The position numbers and the translations under genes are program-made. Of a stretch of 41,518 bases of DNA, positions 22,927 to 31,446 are shown piece by piece (the first letter of the stretch is position 1; each line of letters starts with the position of its first letter). The DNA comes from a virus. Below the pieces are notes generated by a model. The model saw only the letters and a list, made by a program, of their open reading frames with translations. It was not told the origin of the DNA and did not search any database. The stretch is taken from positions 1 to 41,518 of the IMG/VR virus record IMGVR_UViG_3300046535_000845. The stretch is one strand, 5' to 3'.

Positions 22927-25900
22927 TTATTGCTCGAAGGCGCCCTGATCGAACGCCGTGCCCTGCGGCCGGGTCGTGCCCACAATGTCGCAATTGCCGG
23001 TGCCACTGAGACACGTCGTCGGCACGACGACCCCCGTATTCAACGCGGGACTGCCCGCCTGGAGATGAAAATCCGTGGGCGCGTTGACGAAGAGCGGATT
23101 CGCGGCAAAGACATTCGGCGTGGTTGACCCAGAGCTCGATCCGTTATTGACGAAGGTGACGCCGCCCGCGCCGACTTGATAGGCGATGTTGTTCCGCACC
23201 ACCGTGCCGGACGCGCCAGCCTCGACGTGGATGCCGTCGATTTGCGGTCCCATATTGTAGACGGTGTTGTTGTAGACGAGCGTGTTGACTCCGGTATAGA
23301 CGTAGATACCGGCCCCAAAGATATTCGGCCCGAAGGGGGCGCTGATGTTGTAGACGATGTTGTTATAGACCTGATTGCCCGTGCCGAGGCTGCTCGCCAC
23401 CATGACGCCAATCATGCGGAACGGATCCAACGCCGTCCCCGCGTCACCGGGCAGCGTGATGTCATGAATGATGTTGTTCCTGACGATGTTGCGCGAGGCG
23501 TAATCCGCCATGCCGTCCTGCGCGTATTGATTGTAGATTTGAATGGCAAAACCGCGCTCATTGTGGAGATTGCAATTCTCGATGATGTTGTCGCTGGCGT
23601 TGATGTAGAACGAATACGCCAGGTCGCCGGCATCGCCGCCGCCGTGCATGTCGAGATTGATGAACTCGTTAAACCCGATGGCGCCAAATGTCGAGGCCGT
23701 CACGATGATGCCAATCGGCCCCCCGCCCGTGCTCTGATTCGGAATGCCGTCGCTCCCGGTGATGATCTCCGCATTCTGGATCCGGATATGGCCGGGGAAT
23801 CCGCTCCCGACAAACGTCTCGATCTTGACGCCCCATTGATTGCCAGAGGCGTTGCGCGAATCCATGTTCAGCCCGTCGAGTTCGATATAGTTCTCGTTGG
23901 CTTGGAAATCCACCACGTCAGAGGAGAACGTGCCTGGGCGGAGCCAGACCACCTCGCCAGGATAGTTGGCGATCCGGATCTTCGCGTTCCACGAGGTGCC
24001 AGAGGGAGACGCATTCAGCGCCTCGTTGTAGTAGACGGGGCTGGCCGTCGTGCCCCCACGCAGGAGCACTTGGCTATTCGGCACGGCACACGTCAAGGCG
24101 CCCTGCGCGCCCGTCAGCGTCTGCTTCGGGGTATTGATATTCTGTGCCAGCGTGCAGGTATTTGAATCGTTGCCGGATGGTGACACATAGAACGTCAATA
24201 CCGCGCCCGTCACGGTAAAGGTGATGCTGTTGCTCTGGACGCCTCCGACAGTCACGCGCACGGGTCCAGTCGTCGCCGCAACCGGGACGGTCGTCGTAAT
24301 GGATGTCGCGGACCACGCGGTGGCGGTGGCCGTCGTCGCATTGAATTGCACCGTGCTCGCGCCTTGGGTCGCGCCGAAATTGGTCCCAGTCAGAATCACT
24401 TGGGTGCCGGTCGGCCCAGAGGTCGTACTGAGGCTCGTCAACGTCGGATTCCCCACAGAAAACGCAATCCCATTCGATTGGACACTATTTACGGTGACGG
24501 TGACATTGCCGGACGTCGCGCCCGCTGGCACCGTCGTCGTGATGGACGTCAAGCTCCAGGCTGTGACGGTGGCCGTCGTCGTCCCAAACTTCACGATGGA
24601 CGCATTCTGACGAGATCCCCAACTGCTGCCGGTCAACGTGACGGTCGTGCCCACGGGGCCTTGCGTCGTGCTGAGACTCGTCAACGTCGGACTGCCCTGC
24701 AAAGGGTGCGGATATTGATAGGAGCTATAGCCAGGCTTCGCGGTACTGGTGCTGGTAAAGAAATCCCGACCGGCGTGGACGCGAGCCGCCGTCGCGCCGC
24801 CAGGCCCAATCGAGTCGAAGATACTCCAGACTAGATCGGCGCCATTGATCTTGTTATTCCAGAAGTAGGCCGGATCGCTCGTTTGTGAGGCGGTGGGATA
24901 GGGCGGCGGAAACCCATTGAACGGGGTGGGATCCGTGGAGCGGCCGATCTGGTCAATGCAGGGCCACCCCGTGGCGTCCTGATTCCCGTCAAATGGTGAG
25001 GCCCCATTGCAGAGGCCGAAAGAATTCGGCCCATCATCGACATAGGCACGTTGATAGGTCAGCGTGCCCGTATTCCCCCCAAACGTGCCAGTCCAGGTGT
25101 TGTTATAGATGACGCCCGTGCCGCCATTGATGATGGCGACTGAACTGACCGTCAGCGCCGATTGCGTGAAGATGTTGTCGTAAATTTCCCACTTCCGACA
25201 GCCACGGAAATATCCGCGCGGCGTGTGGGCTTCTGGGTAGGATTCGTGGACCGTATTGTCGCGGAAGACGTATTCCCCAGACTCTTGGCAGTCCACCGTG
25301 TTGCCAAAGCTGAGGAAGGTAAACGTGTTGTCTTCGGCATAGACCGCATTCGGCCCACCGAGGCCTAGTGGCTCCGACCACAACGTCGCCCCGTTCTGCT
25401 CCACGAGATCGCCGGATGCCCATCGCTCGATCAGCACCCGTTGGTCGGTGAAGGTGTTGTTATCAATCAATCCATTCAGGGGAGCCGTGCCCCCATTGAG
25501 GCCCGACACGTTGGTATTATTCGCCCAGACCGCTGTGCCATAGACGGCGTAGTTGAGTTGATTGCACGTAAAGTTGTTGTGATGAATGCGCCAGCCAGGG
25601 CCGTTCGTGCGAATGTTCGCGCAGATAAACGTGAACCCAGAAATATCGGCCCCCGCAAACTTCCCGGTCACAATGGTGGACGTGCCGCCTGGCCCAGTAC
25701 CCAGATTGGCCGTGGCGTCAATAATCGTTTGACCCACGCCCGCCCCTTGCAATTTGAGGCTTCGGGTCGCGCCAGTCGTATCCAGTTGCTGGCCTTGAGT
25801 CCAGACGCAAGTCCCTGCTGGCACGGTGACGATCGTCGCTCCGTTATTGATCGCCGTCGTTTCAGCCGCGACGAGTTCCGCCCACGAACAACCCGTCGCA

Positions 25901-27021
25901 GGAACGGAATTCACCCCCGTGACGGTAAACGTGATCCCATTCGAGGCATTCCCCCCCACGATGACTTGCACCACGCCCGTCGTCGCATTGGCCGGAACCG
26001 TCACCGTAATGGACGTGGCTGACCAACTTGAGGCTGTCGCGGCCGTCCCGAAGAACGTCACCAACGACGTCCCTTGTGTGGTCCCAAAGTTGGTGCCCGT
26101 GAGCACCACGGTCGATCCGACCGGCCCGCTGGTGATGCTGAGACTGGTCAACACTGGAGCAGGGGCCGTCACCGTAAACGTGATCGCATTGGACGGAAAG
26201 CCCCCGACCGTCACGATGACGTTTCCTGACGTGGCACCAGCTGGGACGGTGACAGTGACTGATGATGCGGCCCAACTCGAGGCCGTCGCTGCCGTGCCGT
26301 TAAAGGTGACGGTACTCGCGCCCTGTGTAGCGCCAAAGGTTGTCCCAGTCAACACCACGGTGGTGCCAACGTTCCCACTCGTCACACTCAGACTTTGCAG
26401 TTGGGGTGTCACGCTGAAGGTGAGGCCATTCGACGTCCCACCAAGCGTCGTGAGGCGAATGAGGCCGGTCGTCGCCGCTGCGGGGATGGTGATGGCGACT
26501 GAGATATTCGCCCAACTCGTCACGGCGGCAGTCACGCCGTTCACCGCGACCGTTGATGTCCCTTGGGTATTACCGAAATTCGTGCCGGTGAGCACAACAC
26601 CCGTCCCGATGGGGCCGTTCGTGAGACTGAGCCCGGTGAGCGTCGGCACGGGCAATTGCACCGTAAAGGTGATCGCGTTGCTGGTATTGCCGGCGACTTG
26701 CACCGTGACCGGACCCGTCGTCGCCCCAACGGGGACTGTCGTCGTGATGGAGGTATTCGACCAGGCGGTGGGCGTGGCGACCGTCCCGTTGAACCGTACG
26801 ACGCTCGTGCCCTGGACAGTGCTAAACGTCGTGCCGGTGATAATGACCGTGGTGCCCACCGGCCCGACTGTGACCGATAAATTCTGGATGAGCGGCGGCG
26901 TCAATCCGCCGATGACCACAGGATTACCAGGCGGCTGTGGCGCTTGCGCGAGCACCACGAGGGTGCTGAGCACCAGCCAGAGGGCGGCGACGACTTTACA
27001 CGAGCGGGACCGTAAATTCAT
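22927..27021 (-). CDS. Giant IPT/TIG and beta-helix protein with signal peptide
   Basis: A 1364-residue protein. ATG 27021 gives a classic Sec signal peptide (MNLRSRSCKVVAALWLVLST...VLAQA, residues 1-26). Then come four IPT/TIG beta-sandwich domains (about 44-122, 126-205, 207-285, 289-368), a parallel beta-helix (about 372-775), two more IPT/TIG domains (778-855, 859-938) and a second beta-helix (940-1364). The beta-helices look like those of polysaccharide lyases and tailspikes. A signal peptide is unusual for a virion protein, so it may be secreted or displayed on the host, or recently taken from a bacterial surface-protein gene. Confidence 0.75.
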   Translation of the reverse strand: MNLRSRSCKVVAALWLVLSTLVVLAQAPQPPGNPVVIGGLTPPLIQNLSVTVGPVGTTVIITGTTFSTVQGTSVVRFNGTVATPTAWSNTSITTTVPVGATTGPVTVQVAGNTSNAITFTVQLPVPTLTGLSLTNGPIGTGVVLTGTNFGNTQGTSTVAVNGVTAAVTSWANISVAITIPAAATTGLIRLTTLGGTSNGLTFSVTPQLQSLSVTSGNVGTTVVLTGTTFGATQGASTVTFNGTAATASSWAASSVTVTVPAGATSGNVIVTVGGFPSNAITFTVTAPAPVLTSLSITSGPVGSTVVLTGTNFGTTQGTSLVTFFGTAATASSWSATSITVTVPANATTGVVQVIVGGNASNGITFTVTGVNSVPATGCSWAELVAAETTAINNGATIVTVPAGTCVWTQGQQLDTTGATRSLKLQGAGVGQTIIDATANLGTGPGGTSTIVTGKFAGADISGFTFICANIRTNGPGWRIHHNNFTCNQLNYAVYGTAVWANNTNVSGLNGGTAPLNGLIDNNTFTDQRVLIERWASGDLVEQNGATLWSEPLGLGGPNAVYAEDNTFTFLSFGNTVDCQESGEYVFRDNTVHESYPEAHTPRGYFRGCRKWEIYDNIFTQSALTVSSVAIINGGTGVIYNNTWTGTFGGNTGTLTYQRAYVDDGPNSFGLCNGASPFDGNQDATGWPCIDQIGRSTDPTPFNGFPPPYPTASQTSDPAYFWNNKINGADLVWSIFDSIGPGGATAARVHAGRDFFTSTSTAKPGYSSYQYPHPLQGSPTLTSLSTTQGPVGTTVTLTGSSWGSRQNASIVKFGTTTATVTAWSLTSITTTVPAGATSGNVTVTVNSVQSNGIAFSVGNPTLTSLSTTSGPTGTQVILTGTNFGATQGASTVQFNATTATATAWSATSITTTVPVAATTGPVRVTVGGVQSNSITFTVTGAVLTFYVSPSGNDSNTCTLAQNINTPKQTLTGAQGALTCAVPNSQVLLRGGTTASPVYYNEALNASPSGTSWNAKIRIANYPGEVVWLRPGTFSSDVVDFQANENYIELDGLNMDSRNASGNQWGVKIETFVGSGFPGHIRIQNAEIITGSDGIPNQSTGGGPIGIIVTASTFGAIGFNEFINLDMHGGGDAGDLAYSFYINASDNIIENCNLHNERGFAIQIYNQYAQDGMADYASRNIVRNNIIHDITLPGDAGTALDPFRMIGVMVASSLGTGNQVYNNIVYNISAPFGPNIFGAGIYVYTGVNTLVYNNTVYNMGPQIDGIHVEAGASGTVVRNNIAYQVGAGGVTFVNNGSSSGSTTPNVFAANPLFVNAPTDFHLQAGSPALNTGVVVPTTCLSGTGNCDIVGTTRPQGTAFDQGAFEQ

Positions 27022-27313
27022 TAGACATCCCTGACACGGTGATCCCGGTCGGTAACGTGGTGGCGACCATGAGGTGATAATTCCCCGCCGCGAGCGCATT
27101 GAACACAGATGCCAGATGGACGGTGATGGTCCCATTCGTCGGAGCGGGCGTTCCCACGTTCTGCGAGGCGACCACCGGATCGCTCGTCCCCCCGGCAAAG
27201 ATCACCACTTGATAATTCGAGGCCGTGGGCGAGGCCGCAAAGGAGACATCGCCCTTGATGGCCACGGGCGGCTTCGGATGGCGTTTATTAGACAAGCGGG
27301 ACCGTGAAGGCAT
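26996..27313 (-). CDS. Small beta-sandwich protein, paralogue 1
   Basis: About 105 residues with an Ig-like/fibronectin-like pattern (IKGDVSFAAS...NYQVVIFAGG...NYHLMVATTLPTG...SNEFTVPLV). It is clearly paralogous to the next protein upstream; both end in FTVPLV. ATG 27313 is chosen to match the paralogue length, though an in-frame ATG 27322 or a TTG nearer the upstream stop is possible. Overlaps the signal-peptide start of the giant gene. Confidence 0.55.
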   Translation of the reverse strand: MPSRSRLSNKRHPKPPVAIKGDVSFAASPTASNYQVVIFAGGTSDPVVASQNVGTPAPTNGTITVHLASVFNALAAGNYHLMVATTLPTGITVSGMSNEFTVPLV

Positions 27314-27611
27314 TGGACACATTCGACTGCGTGGTGCCTGCAGGCGTCGTCACGGCCACGATCGCGTCATAGTTCCCAGGCGGGAGCGCATTGAGCATGA
27401 CCTGAATGTTGACCGTGATGACCCCCAATTCGTTCGGGTTTGGGACGAGAAGATTCTGGGTCGCGAGCACCGGAGAGAGCGTCCCCGCCGCGAAGACCCG
27501 GACCTGATAGTTCGTCGCCGCCGCGTGGTCGGACGACGCTTTGAAGATCAGATCCCCTTTCGATTGGACCGTCGTCGGGATGTTGAAGACGATGTAGCTG
27601 TCAACGATCAT
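27288..27611 (-). CDS. Small beta-sandwich protein, paralogue 2
   Basis: A 107-residue protein with the same strand order as its neighbour (SKGDLIFKASSD, NYQVRVFAAG, GNYDAIVAVTTPAG, NAFTVPLV). The pair probably arose by tandem duplication. Likely a small appendage or adhesion module; no catalytic motif. Confidence 0.62.
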   Translation of the reverse strand: MIVDSYIVFNIPTTVQSKGDLIFKASSDHAAATNYQVRVFAAGTLSPVLATQNLLVPNPNELGVITVNIQVMLNALPPGNYDAIVAVTTPAGTTQSNVSNAFTVPLV

Positions 27612-27945
27612 CCACGGTGCTCACGACAATACCGGACGGCAGCACCTTCCAGCGCGGATCCTTGTCGTATTCGTCACGTTTGCGGTTCACCTCGTCCTCG
27701 AATGGGATACAGGAGTACGTCTTATTGGTGAACTGGCCCGTGACCTGCTTCTGGCGAGCCTCGCACGCCGGTTGGCCGCAGAGAAATCCGTTACACTTCA
27801 GACACCACCCACGGCGCGTACCAGATCCCGGTCGATATTCCCAGGTCGCCTGACAGTGACAGCACTGCCGCGTTTCGCCCTGAATCTTCTGACCGTCCTT
27901 CGTGGCGGTTTCAAAGTAGCCGTTCGGGCGATAGCCGGTGATCAC
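27601..27945 (-). CDS. Zinc-finger phage protein
   Basis: A 114-residue protein starting with GTG 27945 (GTGA overlap). Residues 26-62 contain a treble-clef-like cluster CCHCQATWEYRPG...WCLKCNGFLCGQPAC, with several CxxC pairs. I recognise this arrangement from phages of soil and plant bacteria; role unknown. It is placed among virion genes, so it may be a structural or assembly factor. Confidence 0.65.
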   Translation of the reverse strand: MITGYRPNGYFETATKDGQKIQGETRQCCHCQATWEYRPGSGTRRGWCLKCNGFLCGQPACEARQKQVTGQFTNKTYSCIPFEDEVNRKRDEYDKDPRWKVLPSGIVVSTVDDR

Positions 27946-28190
27946 GACACCGCAACGATGATGCCGGGATCGAAGGTGATCGCTTCTTCCGGGTCGCCGT
28001 TCTCGGTTGGCCAGCGATTCAGATGGACGCCGGGATCATCGCCGTTCATCATGCGATGCCGCAGCGTCGGACAATCGTACCCGCAGTATTCCGCTTGGCC
28101 CGTGGAGAGATTCAGACTGCCACACGCTGTCCCCGTGTAATGCAGTGTAGCCAGAATCTTATCGAGCCTGTCGTGATTCGCTAAGGCCAC
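27942..28190 (-). CDS. Hypothetical 82-residue protein
   Basis: Starts with GTG 28190. It contains the cysteines in GTACGSLNL and YCGYDCPTLRHRMM and has an acidic C-terminal half. It overlaps the HNH gene by 32 bases. No family recognised. Confidence 0.5.
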   Translation of the reverse strand: MALANHDRLDKILATLHYTGTACGSLNLSTGQAEYCGYDCPTLRHRMMNGDDPGVHLNRWPTENGDPEEAITFDPGIIVAVS

Positions 28191-28641
28191 GTTTATTTCT
28201 CTCTCTCGCCAATCTGTTCAATTCACGTTTAGCGAGTCGCCGTTGGTCGTCAGTCTTACGCGGACCAAATCTCGTAATGCGGGCCGAATTACAGGTGCGA
28301 CAGGCGATGGCTAGACAATCACGGCGATTAAAGGGTCGCAAATGTTCAAGTGTGAGATCGCGTCCCTTCAGATTCTTTTTTCCACACCAGCAACAAACAC
28401 GCCCAGCTCTTTCCAGCACGGCATCGACATCAGCGATCGTGATGCGCTCAGGATACCGCTGATTCGCGGCGATAACCTTCCGAAGAATGAGAAATCGTTC
28501 ATGGTTATCAACAATCCACTTACGGGCGTTCGCGATTTCAACCGTTCGATGCGTTTCGTACCACTTTCGGCGTTCTGCTTTCAGATGTTCTTTATTCGCG
28601 GCTCGCCACTTCTTCATGTAGTCGGGGTCTTTGTATTTCAT
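28159..28641 (-). CDS. HNH homing-type endonuclease
   Basis: A 160-residue, highly basic protein. The HNH domain is at about residues 82-120: CCWCGKKN, LTLEHLRPFNRRD, and CRTCNSARI, giving two CxxC zinc pairs around the active His. The Arg/Lys-rich N-terminus (MKKWRAANKEHLKAERRKWY) probably contacts DNA. The gene is poorer in GC than its neighbours and interrupts a row of small structural genes, which is typical of a free-standing mobile endonuclease. Confidence 0.8.
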   Translation of the reverse strand: MKYKDPDYMKKWRAANKEHLKAERRKWYETHRTVEIANARKWIVDNHERFLILRKVIAANQRYPERITIADVDAVLERAGRVCCWCGKKNLKGRDLTLEHLRPFNRRDCLAIACRTCNSARITRFGPRKTDDQRRLAKRELNRLARERNKRGLSESRQAR

Positions 28642-28673
28642 CCCCCAACTATATCACTCCTCGATATTATCCG

Positions 28674-29135
28674 TCATTCTTCAAAGTACATTGCCGCACC
28701 ATTAACTGACGTCCCCTGTGCAAACACGTATTCGAGAAACAGGGAGGCACTGAACGTCAGCGACACCTGGAATTCCCCGCCGGGAATGGCGACCCAACGA
28801 TAGCCGCCGCGCTGATGGAAACCCCACCGACCCTGTTCACCAGAGACGGGCGTGGAGGCGGCAGTCCCGGCCACCCAACCGGTCGTGACGGAGGCGCTGG
28901 CCTTCGGATCGTTGGCGAACGGCGTCGTACTCGTGTACGTGCCGACCGACGTGCCGCGCTTCATGCGGACGCCGTACGTCTCATCCGCCGAGTTGGCCTG
29001 TGGACCGAGGGACCATTCGTAGCATTTGGCCGCCGCCATCGTCGCGGAAGCCGGATTCCCAAGCTGAATGATGCCGGCCGTGGCGGCGGTGATCGAGGCC
29101 GCTCCGGCGTTGCCTGCGACAGCGTAACGTGCCAT
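28674..29135 (-). CDS. Small virion protein behind structured leader 2
   Basis: A 153-residue Ala/Gly/Thr-rich protein starting MARYAVAGNAGAASITAAT. Similar MARYA-type proteins occur in phage structural operons, often as appendage or coat proteins. A good SD (AGGAG) lies between the ATG and the terminator hairpin of module 2, only about 15 bases upstream, so expression should depend on readthrough of that terminator. Confidence 0.6.
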   Translation of the reverse strand: MARYAVAGNAGAASITAATAGIIQLGNPASATMAAAKCYEWSLGPQANSADETYGVRMKRGTSVGTYTSTTPFANDPKASASVTTGWVAGTAASTPVSGEQGRWGFHQRGGYRWVAIPGGEFQVSLTFSASLFLEYVFAQGTSVNGAAMYFEE

Positions 29136-29149
29136 GTAGAAGCTCCTGA

Positions 29150-29199
29150 CAGCAAAAAAGCCGTGAGCAACAACCAGAATTGGTCATCAGTCACGGCTT
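29150..29199 (-). terminator. Intrinsic terminator of structured leader 2
   Basis: Minus strand: 9-bp stem AAGCCGTGA/TCACGGCTT with an inner ACCA/TGGT stem, followed by TTTTTTGCT. It lies about 15 bases before the ATG of the 29135 gene. Confidence 0.8.
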
Positions 29200-29299
29200 C
29201 GGATCCGTTGTGGTTGTGACTCGCCGGGTCCACGGGCCGTTGTCAGCCGGGGAGCGACCCCAGCTCAAGCGATAGCGTTGTGCGCGCTAGTGTAACACG
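29150..29299 (-). ncRNA. Minus-strand structured leader module 2
   Basis: Covers the gap 29136-29302. Extended -10 TGTTACACT (29297-29289), then CGCTTGAGC, a hairpin GGGG/CCCC with loop TCGCT followed by GGCTGAC, CGAAGCC and the terminator. It shares the order and short sequence blocks of module 1 (CGTGTTACA, GCTTG, GGGTNGCTCCC, GCTGAC, CCGAAGCC). Conservation of motifs and stems rather than overall sequence suggests a functional RNA. Confidence 0.6.
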
Positions 29300-29302
29300 G
29301 CC

Positions 29303-29611
29303 TTAGAGATACGAAATGGTTAAGTCGGCGCCGGTCCCCGTGGTACTCGTGACGGCGAGCGACGTGACGTACTTGAGATCGAAAAACAGCGTTTGAATCT
29401 GGGCCGTGGTGTCGATCAGCGCCATCGTGGACCCATCGATCGTCACCGTGAGAATGTTCGAGGCCGTGCCCTTGGTGTTAACGGAAATGCAGTGCAAGAC
29501 GCCTTCGCCGGTTTTGATCGCCGTCGTGCCGGTTCCCGCCGCGATGTGGAGTCCCGTGAACACTTCATAACAGATTTGGCGTGCGGGAGGGGTGGGTGAC
29601 ACAGGAGCCAT
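29303..29611 (-). CDS. Small beta-rich virion-like protein
   Basis: A 102-residue protein with strands GEGVLHCISVNTKG, ILTVTIDGSTMALID and SLAVTSTTGTGADLTISYL, typical of small head- or tail-associated beta proteins. SD AAGAGG sits in the end of the methyltransferase gene. The stop is followed closely by the promoter motif of module 2. Confidence 0.6.
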   Translation of the reverse strand: MAPVSPTPPARQICYEVFTGLHIAAGTGTTAIKTGEGVLHCISVNTKGTASNILTVTIDGSTMALIDTTAQIQTLFFDLKYVTSLAVTSTTGTGADLTISYL

Positions 29612-29614
29612 GCG

Positions 29615-30172
29615 TTACCTCTTGAGAAATGTGGCTTGGATGTCGTGGATGACGTCTTTGTAGTGAGAGGCCGCGAAGGCTTGGTACTCCGGATGGCGCA
29701 CGGCCGTATCATCGCGGAAGACCGCTTGCCAACTCACATCGAAGTCGCAGGAATAGCCGCCTGGATTATGCGCGATGTCCGCATGGGGCGCGCAGAGCGA
29801 CCGCCATCGCTGATTCAGGTACAGAAACCAATGTTCGGAGATCGGAGGCCACTGATGCGTCAGATCGCCGTACGCGCGATTGGACGCCCAGTGTGGGGAG
29901 ACGACCTGGCACATCCCGCCGGGAATCAGCACACGATGTAACTCGTTGACAAAATGAATCCGCTGTTGTGCGGTGAGATGTTCGATCAGATGGCTGCAAT
30001 GCGCTTCGGAGACGGTGCCCGTCTGCCACGGCCACGGATTGATCCCGAGATGCAGGACATGCGTCACGGCGCCGTTGAATGAGAACTGATCGACCGCTTC
30101 AAAGCCGTCTTTCGGCCACGGTCCCGATCCCAGATCGAGTTTGACAGTTCTCAGCGTCGGTTCAATCACCAT
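29615..30172 (-). CDS. SAM-dependent methyltransferase
   Basis: A 185-residue class I methyltransferase-like protein. Motif I is LDLGSGPWPKDGFEAVDQ (residues 13-30), binding S-adenosylmethionine, and a later HLIEHLTAQQRIHFVNEL...LIPGG matches the Methyltransf_11-type motif region. Coupled to the glycosyltransferase upstream (overlap of 7 bases), so it may modify a sugar or surface molecule. The substrate is not shown. Confidence 0.72.
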   Translation of the reverse strand: MVIEPTLRTVKLDLGSGPWPKDGFEAVDQFSFNGAVTHVLHLGINPWPWQTGTVSEAHCSHLIEHLTAQQRIHFVNELHRVLIPGGMCQVVSPHWASNRAYGDLTHQWPPISEHWFLYLNQRWRSLCAPHADIAHNPGGYSCDFDVSWQAVFRDDTAVRHPEYQAFAASHYKDVIHDIQATFLKR

Positions 30173-30900
30173 ACGTGGTCTTCCCCGTCCGCGCTCTCGG
30201 ATCCGTCCTCGTAGTGTCCAGTCTTCACGTTACAGTCGATCGCACAGCGATACCCGAGCACCCGTGCATTGCGCCAGAAGAACATATCCGGTGACATGAT
30301 GCCCTGAAGTGAGGTGTCGCTGAGAAATAGGGAGGCCGGAAGGAGTGGATCTCGGAAAATGTTCGTGCGCCAGAGCGTAAATCCCATCGGCACGCCACAA
30401 CATTCGACCAACGCGCCTGGCACGGGCAATTGTGGCCGCAGATTGAAGGACGGAGCTTCTGGATCACCCATGATCATGGCGTAGCCGTGTTCACCCTTGG
30501 TGAAATAGAGGCCCCCGACCGCTGCGAACTCCGGATGTCCCTCTAAATCGGCCAGTAACCGCATCACCCCATCGGCGGGCGGCATATTGTCGGCTTCCAT
30601 CGTGAGGATGTATTCATACTCCCCATATTCGGAGTGGCCAAGAATTTGGCTGATGGCCGTGGAATAGGCCACCGCGACTTCTTGCCCAAGGGCGAGCACG
30701 CGCACCATCCGCTGATTCTGGGGAAAGAGGAGATTCCACTGCGTCAAGGCGACTTTCGGCCAGATCGGCTTGATCGCTGGCATCACCAAAGCGATGCGTT
30801 GCGCCTTATGCGCGCCCGTGGCCCGCAGCCGTTCGCGCGTGCCGTCGAGGTCGCTATTGTGGTAGCCCGCCCCATCGAGCACGACTAATTGTGGGATCAC
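30166..30900 (-). CDS. GT-A type glycosyltransferase
   Basis: A 244-residue protein from GTG 30900; longer readings toward 31677 are shadow of the plus-strand genes. The core has the GT-A metal/nucleotide motif ILTMEADNMPP (an ExD-type DxD), the donor region VAVAYSTAISQIL, and an acceptor-side GALVECCGVPMGFTLWR, ending with a KTGHYE. It may add sugars to phage DNA, virion or host polysaccharide. First gene of the minus-strand operon. The start is uncertain; an in-frame ATG lies 39 codons downstream. Confidence 0.68.
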   Translation of the reverse strand: MIPQLVVLDGAGYHNSDLDGTRERLRATGAHKAQRIALVMPAIKPIWPKVALTQWNLLFPQNQRMVRVLALGQEVAVAYSTAISQILGHSEYGEYEYILTMEADNMPPADGVMRLLADLEGHPEFAAVGGLYFTKGEHGYAMIMGDPEAPSFNLRPQLPVPGALVECCGVPMGFTLWRTNIFRDPLLPASLFLSDTSLQGIMSPDMFFWRNARVLGYRCAIDCNVKTGHYEDGSESADGEDHVW

Positions 30901-30972
30901 CGCCGGTATTCTACACGAACGGGTATATGATACGGCCACTTTTCCTTGTCGCCCTGCTTCCCGAGAGGTTCC
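30901..30972. promoter_or_regulatory. Divergent promoter region
   Basis: 72-bp gap between divergent operons. Candidate -10 boxes are TAGAAT on the minus strand (30913-30908) and TATGAT on the plus strand (30926-30931, 5/6 matches). No convincing -35 box on either side, so an activator or weak promoters are possible. Confidence 0.4.
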
Positions 30973-31446
30973 GTGAGTGACATCCATCCGGTCGTGGCCT
31001 CCTGGCACACTCCGACGACGATGGTCCTGGGCGGCGCGGTGAGTCCACCGACGACGAGTAATCTGCAACAGCAGTTGCGCGATCTGGATGACAAACACGA
31101 CACGGCCCATGATCGACTCCGGAAGGACGTGGATGCCTTGGCGATTGAATTGAGCAGTGCGCGGGAACTCGCCGTCGCCGTGCGGAATGATTTGAATGTA
31201 GCGATTGCGCGCCAGACGAATATTTCCGCAATTGGCTTCAGCACCAACCAAGTGATTGCGGTCGTCGTGACCGCGCTCGCATTGGCAGGCGGCTTTTACA
31301 AACTCGCCCAGAATCAAGCCGAGACGACGGCGGCGATTCAACGGTTGCAGACCGACAGCACGCGATCCATCGAGCGGCAGGAGTTGCAGCGACAGCAGAT
31401 CGAATCGTTGCAGAACGCCGTGCTGTTGCAGAAGGGGACGAAATGA
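30973..31446 (+). CDS. Coiled-coil protein with one membrane segment
   Basis: A 157-residue protein starting with GTG 30973, with GAGAGG 5 bases upstream. Residues 30-75 are a coiled coil (QQQLRDLDDKHDTAHDRLRK); a single hydrophobic helix (VIAVVVTALALAGGFYKLA, about 93-111) follows, then another Gln-rich coiled coil (RQELQRQQIESLQN). The layout resembles phage lysis accessory or spanin-like proteins. No lipobox is visible. Confidence 0.65.
   Translation: MSDIHPVVASWHTPTTMVLGGAVSPPTTSNLQQQLRDLDDKHDTAHDRLRKDVDALAIELSSARELAVAVRNDLNVAIARQTNISAIGFSTNQVIAVVVTALALAGGFYKLAQNQAETTAAIQRLQTDSTRSIERQELQRQQIESLQNAVLLQKGTK

Noticed and set aside
25826-27034. 402-residue plus-strand frame
   Set aside because: Caused by Thr/Val-rich repeated IPT/TIG codons read on the opposite strand.
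30946-30972. ATG 30946 as start of the coiled-coil membrane protein
   Set aside because: GTG 30973 has a well-placed GAGAGG; the extra residues are not protein-like.
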